Shown here: positions 24,981 to 35,400 of the stretch, piece by piece | Layout of the letters: every line of letters begins with the position of its first letter | Numbering within the stretch: position 1 is the stretch's first letter | NCBI GenBank assembly: GCA_028689145.1 | Contig: JAQTWT010000002.1 | Span: 225,533-289,532, forward strand | Reading direction: 5' to 3' | Length of the DNA: 64,000 bases | Origin: Gallionella sp. | Lineage (GTDB): Bacteria > Pseudomonadota > Gammaproteobacteria > Burkholderiales > Gallionellaceae | Notes under the pieces: generated by a model | Told to the model about the DNA's origin: nothing | The model's database searches: none | The model's input: the letters and a program-made list of their open reading frames with translations, nothing else | Made by a program: the position numbers and the translations under genes

Positions 24981-26045
24981 TCATTTGCGCAGCACCAGTT
25001 GCTTCAGCAAACCGCCGATTTCGCTTACCGGGCTAATCTTGTCGATCACTCCGCTATCAATGGCAACTTTGGGCATACCGAAAACTACCGAAGTCGCTTC
25101 ATCCTGCGCCACGGTATACCCGCCATGCTTCCGTATGTTGCGCAAACCTTCCACCCCGTCATCACCCATGCCGGTAAGGATCACCCCCAGGCTTTGTGTG
25201 CCAAATGCCTCACCCACCGAGGCGAGCAGCATATTGCAGGAAGGGTGAAACAGATCACCGGGAGGCACCGCCAACAACGCCAGCCTGCCGCTCGCATTGA
25301 CCGTCATATGCATGCCTGGCGGGGAAAAATAGACGTGATTTTCCCGCAACGACTCGCCATCGGCGGCGAACTTCACCTTGATGGGCGTTACGCTCCCCAG
25401 CCAATCCAGCAACCCGCCGACAAAACTATCGCTCATATGCTGAGCCACGACAATCGGCACCGGACAACCTTCGCGCATTTCTGAAAGTATCAGCGCCAGG
25501 GCCCGCGGCCCGCCGGTTGAACTGGCAATGGCAATGATCTTGAACGCTCTGCGATCATCCCGCCGTTCGCCGTTTGGCGGCGGAACTGAAACGCTTTTTC
25601 TCCGGTGAAAAATCGGGGTGCCGCCGCGCGCATCGGCACTTTTCGGCAAAATATGCCGGATAACCTTTACCTTGGACAGCAGTTTTACTTTGGCAATCAG
25701 GTCAGCGGCCATACCCTCGGCGTAAAATGACTTCTGATATACATCCAGCGCACCCTTGGCAAGCGCTTCGAATGCAATGCTGGCCTGATCAAGGTCGGTA
25801 ATCACCAGAATGGGGACAGGGGTGGAGGACATGATTCTCTCGATGGCTTCGAGCCCCCCCATAACCGGCATGTTGATGTCCATCGCCACAACATCCGGCT
25901 TTAGTGCGGCGGTCTGTTCGATGGCCTGCAGTCCGTTTTCCGCCATGCCGACAACGGTGATTCCCGAATCCAGGCTGAGAATATCCGCCAGCATATCCCG
26001 CACCATCTGACTGTCGTCAACAATCAACACCCGTATTCCACTCAT
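24981..26045 (-). CDS. cheB: Chemotaxis response regulator methylesterase CheB
   Basis: A 354-residue two-domain protein. The receiver domain has IRVLIVDDSQMVRDML and phosphoacceptor Asp56 in VVAMDINMPVMGG. A linker precedes the methylesterase/deamidase domain with the catalytic triad regions IASSTGGPRAL (Ser), VAQHMSDSF (His) and LTGMGDDGVEGL (Asp). It removes receptor methyl groups and so opposes CheR. The ATG at 26045 gives the normal N-terminus; upstream codons lie in the MCP end region. Confidence 0.94.
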   Translation of the reverse strand: MSGIRVLIVDDSQMVRDMLADILSLDSGITVVGMAENGLQAIEQTAALKPDVVAMDINMPVMGGLEAIERIMSSTPVPILVITDLDQASIAFEALAKGALDVYQKSFYAEGMAADLIAKVKLLSKVKVIRHILPKSADARGGTPIFHRRKSVSVPPPNGERRDDRRAFKIIAIASSTGGPRALALILSEMREGCPVPIVVAQHMSDSFVGGLLDWLGSVTPIKVKFAADGESLRENHVYFSPPGMHMTVNASGRLALLAVPPGDLFHPSCNMLLASVGEAFGTQSLGVILTGMGDDGVEGLRNIRKHGGYTVAQDEATSVVFGMPKVAIDSGVIDKISPVSEIGGLLKQLVLRK

Positions 26046-26083
26046 GGTATTACCCTGCAAAATAATTTGTGCGCACCAAGAAC

Positions 26084-27724
26084 TCAAACTGCAGGAGCAG
26101 TATGTATCTCGTCCACGTTGTCTCCCAGCTTGAATACACCCAGCTTTTTCTTCAGAACATCCGACTTATCAGTCAAACTGTGGGTGGCCATGGATGTCTG
26201 CCGGATAGACGCAGAGGACTGGTGCAGCCCCTGGTCGATTTCGGTCAGCGCCGTCAACACTTGGCTGGACGCGGTTTTTTGCTGCTGCGTGGAAAGCGAA
26301 ATCTGCAGCGCGGATTCGGAGGCCAATTTCGCACCATCGACGATGCTCATCAATTCACCCAGTGTGAGCGTGGCAGCCTGAGATCCCTCGTTGATCACTC
26401 GCGAGCCGTTTTCTGAAGCAATCACCAGCCGGTTGATGGATTTCTGGATTTCATCGATCTTGCTTTCTATCTCACTGGTGGATTCCGTCACGTTGTCGGC
26501 CAGTCGGCGAATTTCCACTGCCACCACGCCAAAGCGCTTACCCGCCTCGCCGGAACTTGCCGCTTCGATGGCGGCATTGAAAGCGATCATCTTAGTCTGG
26601 TCGGCAATATCGTTGATGATGCCCATGATCTTGCCTATTTCCTTCGACTTGCGGTCCAGTTCCAGTATTTCCGAAATGTTGCGGTTGTTATCCGAGGTGA
26701 TTTCCTCCATCTTGGTCTTCAACTGGTTGAGCGCCACCACCCCGCGCTCGGATTCGTCGAGTGTATTCTTTGAGGTGTGCGCGACCGCATTGGCGTTGTC
26801 CGCAATCTGCGAGGAAGAGACGGACAGCTCTTCCATGGTGGCGGTGATCTCGCTAAGCGAAGCCGATTGCTGCGAGGTGATGGCCGCCTGTTCCTCGACG
26901 GCCGCCGCAATATCGTTGGCCGAAGCGCTTACTTGATCGGTCATGGAATGCACATCGCCCACTACTTTTTTCAAATTTTGAATGTGCTTATTAAACCATC
27001 CGGCCAATTCGCCAATCTCATTCTTGGCGCTGACATTCACTCTGAAATTCATGTTGAGCGATTGGGTAAATTCGGTGATCTGCTCCACCACCTGAACGAT
27101 CGGCCTGGATAACCGGTTGCCTACAATGAAAGCAATCACAAATGAAAGTGCCAAAACAATCAGAAAAACCAGCAGGAGTTTCTTGAATACCTCGAAACCG
27201 ATGCCATTCAGTTTTTTAGCCGAGAAAACGGCGTACAACGCCCCGCCGTTTTTTACCGGCAAAGAGCGTTGCACCAGCAGCACTTGCTCTTCGGAATCCA
27301 CCTTGATTTCATCAACCGCCATATCGTGGGTTTTTTTGGTGTAATCACCCACTTTGGCTGCCGGAACATTTTCATTAACGTAGGTGTACTCAATAATGGC
27401 CGGCGGAATTTCTTCCGAATAACTGGTCTTGGGCGAGCCCGTGCTCGATCCGTACAATTTTAGGTACAGCAGGTCTGGATTGGTCTTGTACATATCCTGC
27501 GCACCGGTGTTTTGCAGGTTCATCAGATTGCCGCCCTCGATATTTCTGGTGGCCAGCGAAATAATCGTTTGTAGCGAGATCGTGCTTTTCTCGACAATCT
27601 GCGCATGACGCGAATTTACCTCGCTGAAATACTGCGCAATGCCCATGGTTGTCAGCGACAACAGCACCATACCCATGATGGCTAGAAGTATCTCCGCCCG
27701 AATGCTATGAATATTAAATTTCAC
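26084..27724 (-). CDS. Methyl-accepting chemotaxis protein
   Basis: A 546-residue receptor. TM1 lies at about 10-30 (EILLAIMGMVLLSLTTMGI), then a periplasmic sensor region of about 150 residues containing no recognisable domain. TM2 is at about 180-205 (LLLVFLIVLALSFVIAFIVG), followed by HAMP (RLSRPIVQVVEQI) and a long signalling domain with the tip sequence QTKMIAFNAAIEAASSGEAGKRFGVVA spread across it. There is no C-terminal pentapeptide tether for CheR. The GTG start at 27724 is preceded by AGAGGGG. Only receptor in the operon, probably its dedicated input. Confidence 0.92.
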   Translation of the reverse strand: MKFNIHSIRAEILLAIMGMVLLSLTTMGIAQYFSEVNSRHAQIVEKSTISLQTIISLATRNIEGGNLMNLQNTGAQDMYKTNPDLLYLKLYGSSTGSPKTSYSEEIPPAIIEYTYVNENVPAAKVGDYTKKTHDMAVDEIKVDSEEQVLLVQRSLPVKNGGALYAVFSAKKLNGIGFEVFKKLLLVFLIVLALSFVIAFIVGNRLSRPIVQVVEQITEFTQSLNMNFRVNVSAKNEIGELAGWFNKHIQNLKKVVGDVHSMTDQVSASANDIAAAVEEQAAITSQQSASLSEITATMEELSVSSSQIADNANAVAHTSKNTLDESERGVVALNQLKTKMEEITSDNNRNISEILELDRKSKEIGKIMGIINDIADQTKMIAFNAAIEAASSGEAGKRFGVVAVEIRRLADNVTESTSEIESKIDEIQKSINRLVIASENGSRVINEGSQAATLTLGELMSIVDGAKLASESALQISLSTQQQKTASSQVLTALTEIDQGLHQSSASIRQTSMATHSLTDKSDVLKKKLGVFKLGDNVDEIHTAPAV

Positions 27725-27784
27725 GATTTTGTTTCCCCTCTGGTGGAGAAACGCGGCAGTGCCGCGTTTCTCCGTGCAACTGGT

Positions 27785-28297
27785 TTATTTTGATACCTTG
27801 CCGCATTGTCCGTTAGCACAGAATGACGTGTAACCGGTATGGCAGGTGCGGCATGTGTCGGCGTTCAACGGCCCGCTGGCGGCGGCAATATCCTTGCCAT
27901 CCTCGCCGTATACCCCGTACTGCGCCTTGCCACCTTTATAGCCGGTGACAAACAGCACTTTCATATCTTTCAGATGCAGAATCATGGCGGGGCCATCGGC
28001 CAATTTGCCGGTGCGCGCGGCATAGGCGGACTTAACCGCCGGATTAACCAACACCGCCACTTTGCCCGGTCCACCCTTGCGCACGCCGCAATAGGTAGCC
28101 ACCGTCTCCTGATAAATTTGCGGCAACGTGCTCACGTCGGCATCGCAACCGGGCAATGCGCCTATCTTTGTCAGCGTAGTGGAAATGCTATTCCATTTCT
28201 GCCAACCCTCCGGAAACGCCACCTCGGAAGCCGCATACGCCGATGAGGCCGAAAAGAATATGCCCAATGCCAAAATTGCAAGTTTGATTTTTCCCAC
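27785..28297 (-). CDS. Exported cytochrome P460-like c-type heme protein
   Basis: A 170-residue protein with a signal peptide (residues 1-23: LAILALGIFFSASSAYA) and a single heme-binding motif C149-R-T-C152-H153 near the C-terminus. The FPEGWQKWNSIS start, VTGYKGGKAQYGVYGEDGKDI and terminal CRTCHTGY resemble the cytochrome P460/c'-beta fold, whose members bind NO or oxidise hydroxylamine. Extra cysteines lie at 51, 70, 160 and 165. The GTG start has GAGGAG upstream. It sits between cheW and the MCP gene in the chemosensory operon, suggesting a periplasmic redox or NO-sensing accessory; this role is inference. Confidence 0.7.
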   Translation of the reverse strand: MGKIKLAILALGIFFSASSAYAASEVAFPEGWQKWNSISTTLTKIGALPGCDADVSTLPQIYQETVATYCGVRKGGPGKVAVLVNPAVKSAYAARTGKLADGPAMILHLKDMKVLFVTGYKGGKAQYGVYGEDGKDIAAASGPLNADTCRTCHTGYTSFCANGQCGKVSK

Positions 28298-28358
28298 GTT
28301 TTTCTCCTCTATGTTGTTATGTTGCAAAATATTTCTTCAATTTTGTTCCAACATCCAA

Positions 28359-28880
28359 TTATTCGATTACCTGTCGCTCGTCCAACCACCTCACACCCAC
28401 AAACTTCGTGTCTATCAACTTTCTGACATCCAGCATAAAAATCATTTCATCCTGGCTCTGCGCAACCGCCCATAAACCGTTCAAGTCGCCATGGGGCGCA
28501 ACCAGAAACGGCAATGGCCGCATTGATTTCACTGGAATATCGACAATCTCTTCCGGCTCGTTTATCACCAAACCGATGCGCCGTTCTTCATGCTGACCGG
28601 TATTTTTCGCCGGGTCATCCTGTTCCAATTGAACCGGCAAATATCCACCCTTCACAAAAATCACTTTTTGCCGCGTGCCATCGGCTGATTCCAAACCGCG
28701 TGCATCCAGACCGAGCAACTCGTGTATCGGTACCAAATCAAAATCGTCTTCGCTGCTCCGCCCTGTATCTGTCATACCGGTTATCTGCTCAGTATCCAGC
28801 CCTATCCATGCGCCCATTACCCTGAAAACGAGAACAGAAACATGATCAATTTCGGCAGGGCGCGCACCCATATCACCCAT
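28359..28880 (-). CDS. CheW-like coupling protein (divergent)
   Basis: A 173-residue single CheW-like domain. The pattern VLVFRVMGAWIGLDTEQI, a VPIHELLGLD block, a GLVINEPEEIVDIP strand pair and the final MIFMLDVRKLID are consistent with CheW but more divergent than its neighbour. It may couple the receptor to CheA or act as a specialised scaffold. The start is uncertain: ATG at 28880, overlapping the previous stop, or ATG at 28871; the TTG at 28886 is less likely. Confidence 0.75.
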   Translation of the reverse strand: MGDMGARPAEIDHVSVLVFRVMGAWIGLDTEQITGMTDTGRSSEDDFDLVPIHELLGLDARGLESADGTRQKVIFVKGGYLPVQLEQDDPAKNTGQHEERRIGLVINEPEEIVDIPVKSMRPLPFLVAPHGDLNGLWAVAQSQDEMIFMLDVRKLIDTKFVGVRWLDERQVIE

Positions 28881-29409
28881 CCACAATCTTGCTGAAAATC
28901 CTGTCCATATCCAGCATAGTCACATGCTGACCGTTGTATAACGTCTCGCCAATCACGTAATGACGAATATTTTCACCCAGCGTCGAAATTGCGGGACGCA
29001 CCGAGCTCTTTGGAATATCCACTACATCCCTGATCGCGGCCACGCGAATCCCGGAGCGCATTTCGCCGTTTTGCGCAATGATGAGCCGCGCTTTTACCGA
29101 TTCGCGTTCCGGTGGAAGTTGCAGAAAACGGTTCAGATCAATCACCGATTCGACATCGCCGCGAACATTAACGATTCCCAATATAAATCCCGGGCTGCCG
29201 GGCACCACCGTAATTTTCTCCACTTCCAGCACTTCTTTGGCATCACTGCCGTAAATGCCAAACAGCGTGTCATGCAACTGGAAGATAATTATCTGGACCA
29301 GCTCTTCCTCAACATCAATAATTTGGCAATCGCTGTTGCGTTGCCTGAACGCATCAAGTATCTCTTCGCTTTTTGGTTTTACCTGCACCCGATCATCATA
29401 TTCACCCAT
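28873..29409 (-). CDS. cheW: CheW chemotaxis coupling protein
   Basis: A 178-residue CheW. After an N-terminal segment of about 40 residues it shows IIIFQLHDTLFGIYGSDAKEVLEVEKITVVPGSPGFILGIVNVRGDVESVIDL across its core (quoted in family order: strand, hinge, GIVNVRG signature). It links the MCP tip to CheA. The ATG overlaps the TGA of the HD-GYP gene by one base, and its own end overlaps the second CheW gene, so the three are tightly coupled. Confidence 0.9.
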   Translation of the reverse strand: MGEYDDRVQVKPKSEEILDAFRQRNSDCQIIDVEEELVQIIIFQLHDTLFGIYGSDAKEVLEVEKITVVPGSPGFILGIVNVRGDVESVIDLNRFLQLPPERESVKARLIIAQNGEMRSGIRVAAIRDVVDIPKSSVRPAISTLGENIRHYVIGETLYNGQHVTMLDMDRIFSKIVDG

Positions 29410-31361
29410 CAGCTTTGCTCCCGATTGGCAAACTGCTCGTGTATTTTGCTGCTCTTGAATAGCTCGAACAAATGTTCATCTATTTCTCCGCGCTTGACGC
29501 TGCCTTCCATTATTTCCATGGTTTTGCTAAGCGGCATCTGTTTTTTGTATGGCCGATCCGAAGCCGTGAGTGCCTCAAAAAAATCGGCTATCGTGATAAT
29601 TCTGGTTTGGATAGGAAGCTGGTGTGCAGTAAGCTGCTGCGGATACCCTTTGCCATCCAGTTTTTCGTGATGACCGCCCGCGTAGATCGGAACATTCTTG
29701 AGTTTTTCCGTGAACGGTATCCGGTTAAGCAAACGGATCGTGACATCCGCGTGGTTACGCATAACATTCAACTCCGAGGAAGTGAGACTCCCCCGTCTGA
29801 TTGAAAGATTCGTAAATTCATCTTCGGTCAGCAGCGCCACCTCGCCGCCGTCCAACAGTACACGCTTCGCATACACCTGCTGCAACCGTGCCAGCTTTTC
29901 ATCGCTCATGAATTCTTCCGGATTATTGGCTTTGCTAATAACTTCCAGATCATCAGCAAGATCATTCAACTGCGCCTGCAATCCGGCTTCCAGCTCCCCG
30001 ATTGCCGCGGCGGAACCGCCGTTTTCCATCAACCGGATCTTTTCAGCCAGTGCCCCGGCCGTCAGCGCGGCGCAAACATAGCGAAATCGGTCTTCGACAT
30101 GGGCAATCCGGTCGACGATTTTCTCCAGCTTGGCACCCTTTTCCAGCACATGCTCCGGCGAAGTAATCTTGCCGACATCGTGCAAAAGCGCGGCAATCCT
30201 CATTTCGTTAAGTTCGTCCTCGGAAAATTCGATGTCGCCAAACACGCCTTCTGTAGATGCGTTCACTTCCTTGGCCAGTTCCATGGTGAGCAGGACAACA
30301 CGGTTAATGTGCCCTCTGGTGACCGAGCTCTTCTCGTCTATTGCGGATGCCAGAACTTCAACAATCGCTTCGAACAGACATTCCATTTCGTGAAACAGCT
30401 TCTGGTTTCGAATCGCAAGTGCCGCCTGCAAAGTCAGCGAATGCAATATTCCCAACCGGGTCAGATTGAAATCCTGTAGTTCGCCCGTGGCCGGATGGGT
30501 GGCATTGACCAGTTGAATCACGCCCATCAAATCGTGCCCGTGATGCAGCATCGGCAATACCAGCATCGACTGGCTGCTGTATCCGGTTGCCGCATCGACC
30601 GACCGGATAGCGGTCAAATCTATATTGGGCGTAGTGGCAACGTCGCCGATAAAAACCACCTGCTTGGATTGGGCGGCAGAATTCACGGGGTGTGACTGGG
30701 GTAACGCTATTTGAGCGGGGTCAATTTCTTCCGCATGATATTTCGCCAGATTCTGCGACTTGATCTGCACACCGGCACACACCAGCCTGCCTTGCTCCAG
30801 CATCCACAATAAACCGCAATCGGCATTGGACATGCTCATCGCGTGAGTAATAATAACCTCAGCAAGTTTCTGCGATTGCTTCTCGGACGCAAGTGCGGTG
30901 CCCATACCGGTCATCTGGTCAACTACATTCTCCAGCTCGTTGACCATCTTATCCAGATCGACGAGCAACTGCCGGTTTTCGTCCTGGATACGTTTTTTCT
31001 CCAGCACCTTATCCACGGCCAGTCCAACCGTGTCCTGAATATTCTCGTCCTTGACCAGATAATCGTTTGCGCCGCTGTTCAGCGCTTCAATGGCAATCGA
31101 GATTTCGTTGTTTCCGGTAATCACCACAACCGGGACCTCCGCACCGTCCCGGCGCAGTTCCTTGAGCATGGAAAGCCCGTCCATCACCGGCATGTTCATG
31201 TCGGAAAGGATCAGGCCGATGTCGGTATTTTTCCGGTATAGCTCAAGAGCAACCTGGCCGTTTTCGGCCGAGACCACCTCGAATTTCCCGGAGGCTGACA
31301 AAATATCGGACAAAAACTCCCTAATCAGAAAGTCATCATCCACCACAAGAATTTTTTTCAT
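29409..31361 (-). CDS. Response regulator with GAF and HD-GYP domains (putative c-di-GMP phosphodiesterase)
   Basis: A 650-residue protein. Domains in order: receiver (ILVVDDDFLIREFL, phosphoacceptor Asp54 in ILSDMNMPVMDG), a coiled-coil stretch (about 125-165), a GAF domain (about 170-340) and HD-GYP (about 350-640). The HD motif is ALLHDVGKI and the GYP motif HHEKLDGKGYP; further residues ITIADFFEALTASDRPYK match active HD-GYP phosphodiesterases. A helical insertion of about 120 residues lies between the HD motif and the NVMRNH element. It is the first gene of the chemosensory operon and its likely output, degrading cyclic di-GMP. The ATG at 31361 gives the normal receiver start. Confidence 0.9.
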   Translation of the reverse strand: MKKILVVDDDFLIREFLSDILSASGKFEVVSAENGQVALELYRKNTDIGLILSDMNMPVMDGLSMLKELRRDGAEVPVVVITGNNEISIAIEALNSGANDYLVKDENIQDTVGLAVDKVLEKKRIQDENRQLLVDLDKMVNELENVVDQMTGMGTALASEKQSQKLAEVIITHAMSMSNADCGLLWMLEQGRLVCAGVQIKSQNLAKYHAEEIDPAQIALPQSHPVNSAAQSKQVVFIGDVATTPNIDLTAIRSVDAATGYSSQSMLVLPMLHHGHDLMGVIQLVNATHPATGELQDFNLTRLGILHSLTLQAALAIRNQKLFHEMECLFEAIVEVLASAIDEKSSVTRGHINRVVLLTMELAKEVNASTEGVFGDIEFSEDELNEMRIAALLHDVGKITSPEHVLEKGAKLEKIVDRIAHVEDRFRYVCAALTAGALAEKIRLMENGGSAAAIGELEAGLQAQLNDLADDLEVISKANNPEEFMSDEKLARLQQVYAKRVLLDGGEVALLTEDEFTNLSIRRGSLTSSELNVMRNHADVTIRLLNRIPFTEKLKNVPIYAGGHHEKLDGKGYPQQLTAHQLPIQTRIITIADFFEALTASDRPYKKQMPLSKTMEIMEGSVKRGEIDEHLFELFKSSKIHEQFANREQS

Positions 31362-31533
31362 TATGTTCAATTTAATCAAACTACTATAAATATAGTCGCT
31401 GCAGCAGCCAGCGCTAAAACCTGCTTTCCTGACAATTCCTGACAAATCATGACTATCCTACACATGATTGATTAAAAAATAAATAGACCGTTATATATAG
31501 ATAATTTGGCATAGCAATCGCTGTGATCTTTTG

Positions 31534-32241
31534 TTATTCCGCGCGGCAACCTGTTTCACTTACCCCGCACGACACTGGGAGTGTCGTTACTTCAGGCGCG
31601 CCAACCAAACCGAGCAGTTTGGCCACCCGCACCGCCTCCATGCGGCTATTGACGCTCAAGGCTTGATACACTGCAGCCACATGAATTTTGACGGTTCCTT
31701 CTGCAAGATTGGTCGTTCTGGCAATTTCCTTATTACTGAGCCCCTCAACCAAGTAATTCAAGATATTCATCTGGCGTTTGGTTAAGCTATATTCGTCCGG
31801 ACTAGAATAATGTCCATGTTTACCCGCTTCCATCCTGCCATATTGATACAGCAACTGTGTCGGCATATATATGCCACCAGAAAGAGCCAATCTCAAAGCG
31901 TTCAGCAACACCGGCCCCGACGAACTCTTGCACACAAAACCGCTCGCGCCATAACTAATTGCTTTGCTCATGACGCTGCAATTTTCCTCGCCGGACACCA
32001 CCACGACCGGGACATGTGGAAAACGCTGATGAAACCGTTTGACGCAAATCACCCCATCGCTGCCGGGCGACCTCAATTCCAGTAACACCAAATCCAGGCT
32101 TGGGTGCTGCCCGGCGATATTCAGACCATCCTGGAAGTTTTCCGCTTCGAGTATCTTGCTTATTCCATCTGACCACTGCCGTAATAGGTGATGCAGGCCC
32201 TTGCGAAATAACGCATGATGATCAATTAACAAAATTTTCAT
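31534..32241 (-). CDS. NarL/FixJ-type response regulator with Glu at the phosphorylation site
   Basis: A 235-residue receiver plus LuxR HTH protein. The receiver starts MKILLIDHHALFRKGL and has Glu55 (LLELRSPGSDG) where the phosphoacceptor Asp is expected. One of the acidic-pocket residues is also changed (DHH instead of DDH), while Lys (VCKSS) is kept. The C-terminal HTH (about 152-205) has LTKRQMNILNYLVEGLSNKEIA and EGTVKIHV. It may be constitutively active or regulated without phosphorylation. Divergent from the BTAD/AAA regulator and separate from the chemosensory operon by about 170 bases. Confidence 0.88.
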   Translation of the reverse strand: MKILLIDHHALFRKGLHHLLRQWSDGISKILEAENFQDGLNIAGQHPSLDLVLLELRSPGSDGVICVKRFHQRFPHVPVVVVSGEENCSVMSKAISYGASGFVCKSSSGPVLLNALRLALSGGIYMPTQLLYQYGRMEAGKHGHYSSPDEYSLTKRQMNILNYLVEGLSNKEIARTTNLAEGTVKIHVAAVYQALSVNSRMEAVRVAKLLGLVGAPEVTTLPVSCGVSETGCRAE

Positions 32242-32498
32242 GCCGACCTTTCGTCAAGCCAAGATAATCCCGAGCAACAAAATGTTGTGGCAACCTGCAC
32301 AACTTTCATTGTACGAAACCACCGTTCGCCAATCGTTCGCCAGACATAGATACCAATTAAAATTAACTACTTGTTGAAGCTGCAAGAGCCGCCTGCTGTA
32401 TTACACAGCCCGGGAAAACATTGTTATTGGCATAGTTAATTTTTTTTCTGCGATAATCCGCGCAATTCTTAACTACTCCCGCATCCGTTCAATCGTTC

Positions 32499-35400
32499 AT
32501 GGACTCGCTCTCTGCCGATCAGGATCTCAAACTCATACTGTTGGGGGGCTTCGATGTTCGTCTGAATAACATGCCTGTCGCGGGGGTTTCTTACAACAAG
32601 ATGCGTGCTCTACTCGCCTATTTGGCCGTGGAACGCGAACAGACCCACAACCGAGAAGCTTTGGCAGAGCTGCTATGGGGCGGTAACGACCCCGTGGCGG
32701 CACGGGGAAATCTGCGCCGAGCTTTTTCTGATTTACGCAAGGCGCTGGAACTGCCAACCGGAAAAATCCTGTTCTCAGCCAGCAAGCACACCATCCGCTT
32801 TATTCCGGATTTTTATATTGATGCGCTGGCACTAACGACTGCCGCATCATCCTGCACATCCCTTCCCAACACTGCCGACTGCAGCCCCTGCCTCGCGCAA
32901 ATGCATTCCCAAACAGCGTTGTATCGCGGCGAATTCATGGCGGGATTCTCGCTGCCGGATTGCCCGAATTTCGAGGACTGGCTGATGATGCAGCGCGAGA
33001 CTTTGCACCGCCGCGCGCTTGCATTGCTTGAACAATTCTCGAATTGCCGCGAGCAAATTGGCGACTACGGCAAGGCGCTGCAATTCGCCTTGCGCTATAC
33101 GGAACTGGAACCGTGGGACGAAAATGCCCACTGCCGGGTCATGCGCCTGTACGCGTTAAACGGCCAGAACAGCGCGGCAATCTCACAATACGAAGCATGT
33201 TGTCGGCTGCTAAAAAAAGACCTGAACGCGCTGCCTTGCGATGAAATCCGGCATCTGGCCGAACGCATCCGCAAGGGTGAAATAGAGCGCAAGTCGCATC
33301 ATGTTACCGATATCACACCACCCAAAACCATTCCACAATTACCGGCACAGCGTCGCCAAGTGACCGTGCTGTACTGCGAATTAATCCTGGCCGAGATCGA
33401 CGACCCCGATGAGGCGATGACGTTGCTGCGCGCACCCCAAGCGCGCTGCGCGGAAATCATCCGGCAGTTTGCCGGGCATATTGTGCAAACGCACGGCAGC
33501 GGATTGCTGGCTTATTTCGGTTATCCGCAAGCCAGCGAATTCGCCGCCCGCCACGCTGTTCAGTCCGCTCTGATGATCGTCCGCGAGGCAGCTCACGGCA
33601 TTGAAATCCGTGCCGGCATACACACCGGACTGGTCATTACCGGCGATAATTCATCCATGCCGGATACAGTCGGCAAAACCTCCAGACTTGCCATCCAGTT
33701 ACGCCAAAGCGCCGCGCCCAACGAAGTGGCGATCAGCCGGCAAACTCACGATCTGGCGGGCTGGTATTTCGATTGCACCAGCCTAGGTAGCCAACCCTTC
33801 TCCGGTATCGCACAACCTGTCGAAATCTTCAGCGTGTCGGGAGAAAGCGGCGCGCGCACCCGTCTGGATACGGCAAGCCAGCTAACCCCGTTAATCGGAC
33901 GACAGGACGAGATCACCAAACTGACAGAGTTGTGGCAAAAGGCCGTGCAAGGCAAGCATCAGGTGGTACTGGTGCAGGGCGAAGCAGGCATTGGCAAAAC
34001 ACGCCTGCTACACGCCCTGAAAGAGCGACTGGCCGGACAACCGCACGCGATACGCGAGTTGCGTTGTTTTCCGGAATTCAGCCAGTCGCCTTTTTATCCG
34101 CTGATCGCAACGCTCGAAGGCATTTTTGGTTTCGAGCACGGTGACACGCCCGAGCTAAAATCCGGCAAGCTAGTGCAGTATCTGGAAGCGCGCTACCCTT
34201 TATCCACACGGGATTCCGTACCTCTGCTCACCCGGCTACTTTCGCTGCCCCTGTCCGGCAACTACCCATCCGCCGGTTTGACACCGCAAAAACAGAAAGA
34301 ACAAACGATCGCCATCCTGCTCGATCTGTTGCATGCGCTGGCATGGCAACAGCCGGTACTGTTTATCGTGGAAGATTTGCACTGGATCGATCCCTCCACG
34401 CTGGAGTTTCTTACCTTGCTGGTTGAACAGGAAGAACGGGGGCCTCTGCTCGCAGTTTTTACTACCCGGCCGGAGTTTGTGCCGCCCTGGAAAAATGCGC
34501 TCAAATCCGCGCTGGCGCTTGCACCACTCGGCGAGGACGACGCGGCGAAAATGATTGTTTCGATAAATGATGGCATTCCGGCGGCAACCCTGCGCGGCAT
34601 CGTGGAACGCGCCGATGGCGTGCCGCTGTTTATCGAAGAGATGGCAAAAATCGCACCCCTCTCCAATCAGGTAAATGTTCCAGCGACGCTACAGGATTTG
34701 CTCACCGCGCGTATTGATCATCTGGGAAAAGCAAAGTACACCGCGCAGATTGCCGCAACCATCGGGCGTGAATTCGATCTGGGTTTGCTACACAAGGTTT
34801 CACCGGATAATCCCGCCGAGCTAACACGCGATCTGGACGTATTGCAGGATGCCGGGTTGATATTGGCAGTGGATGAAAGAACCCGCCAGTTCAAGCATGC
34901 CCTGATTCAGGAAGCCGCCTACCAATCCCAAACCAAAACCGGCCGCCAAACTGTGCACGGGCGAATCGCAATGGAGCTGCAAAACAGCTTCCCCGATGTC
35001 GCAACCGCCCAGCCGGAACTACTGGCTTGGCATTTCACGGAAGCAGGCGAAACCCGGCAATCCGTCGAATACTGGCACAAGGCAGGACAACTGGCAGCCG
35101 GTAGTTCGGCCAATCTGGAGGCAATGAAACATTTTAATTCCGCGCTGCAACTGTTGATAACTTTACCTACAGATATGGACAGAAACCGGACTGAACTCAC
35201 CGTGCTGGTCAGTTTTTGTCCCGTGTTATATGCCGTAAAAGGCTACGGGTCGGAAGAAGCCACCCGCGCTAACACACGCATTTCAGAGTTGAGCGGGTTA
35301 CTGAAAGATAACCCGGAATTATTCATGGCGAAGTGGGCGCTGGTGATGAACACCATTGCCAGTGCAGGTTCCCGCGGCGTGCCGGAAGCCGCAATGCGGC

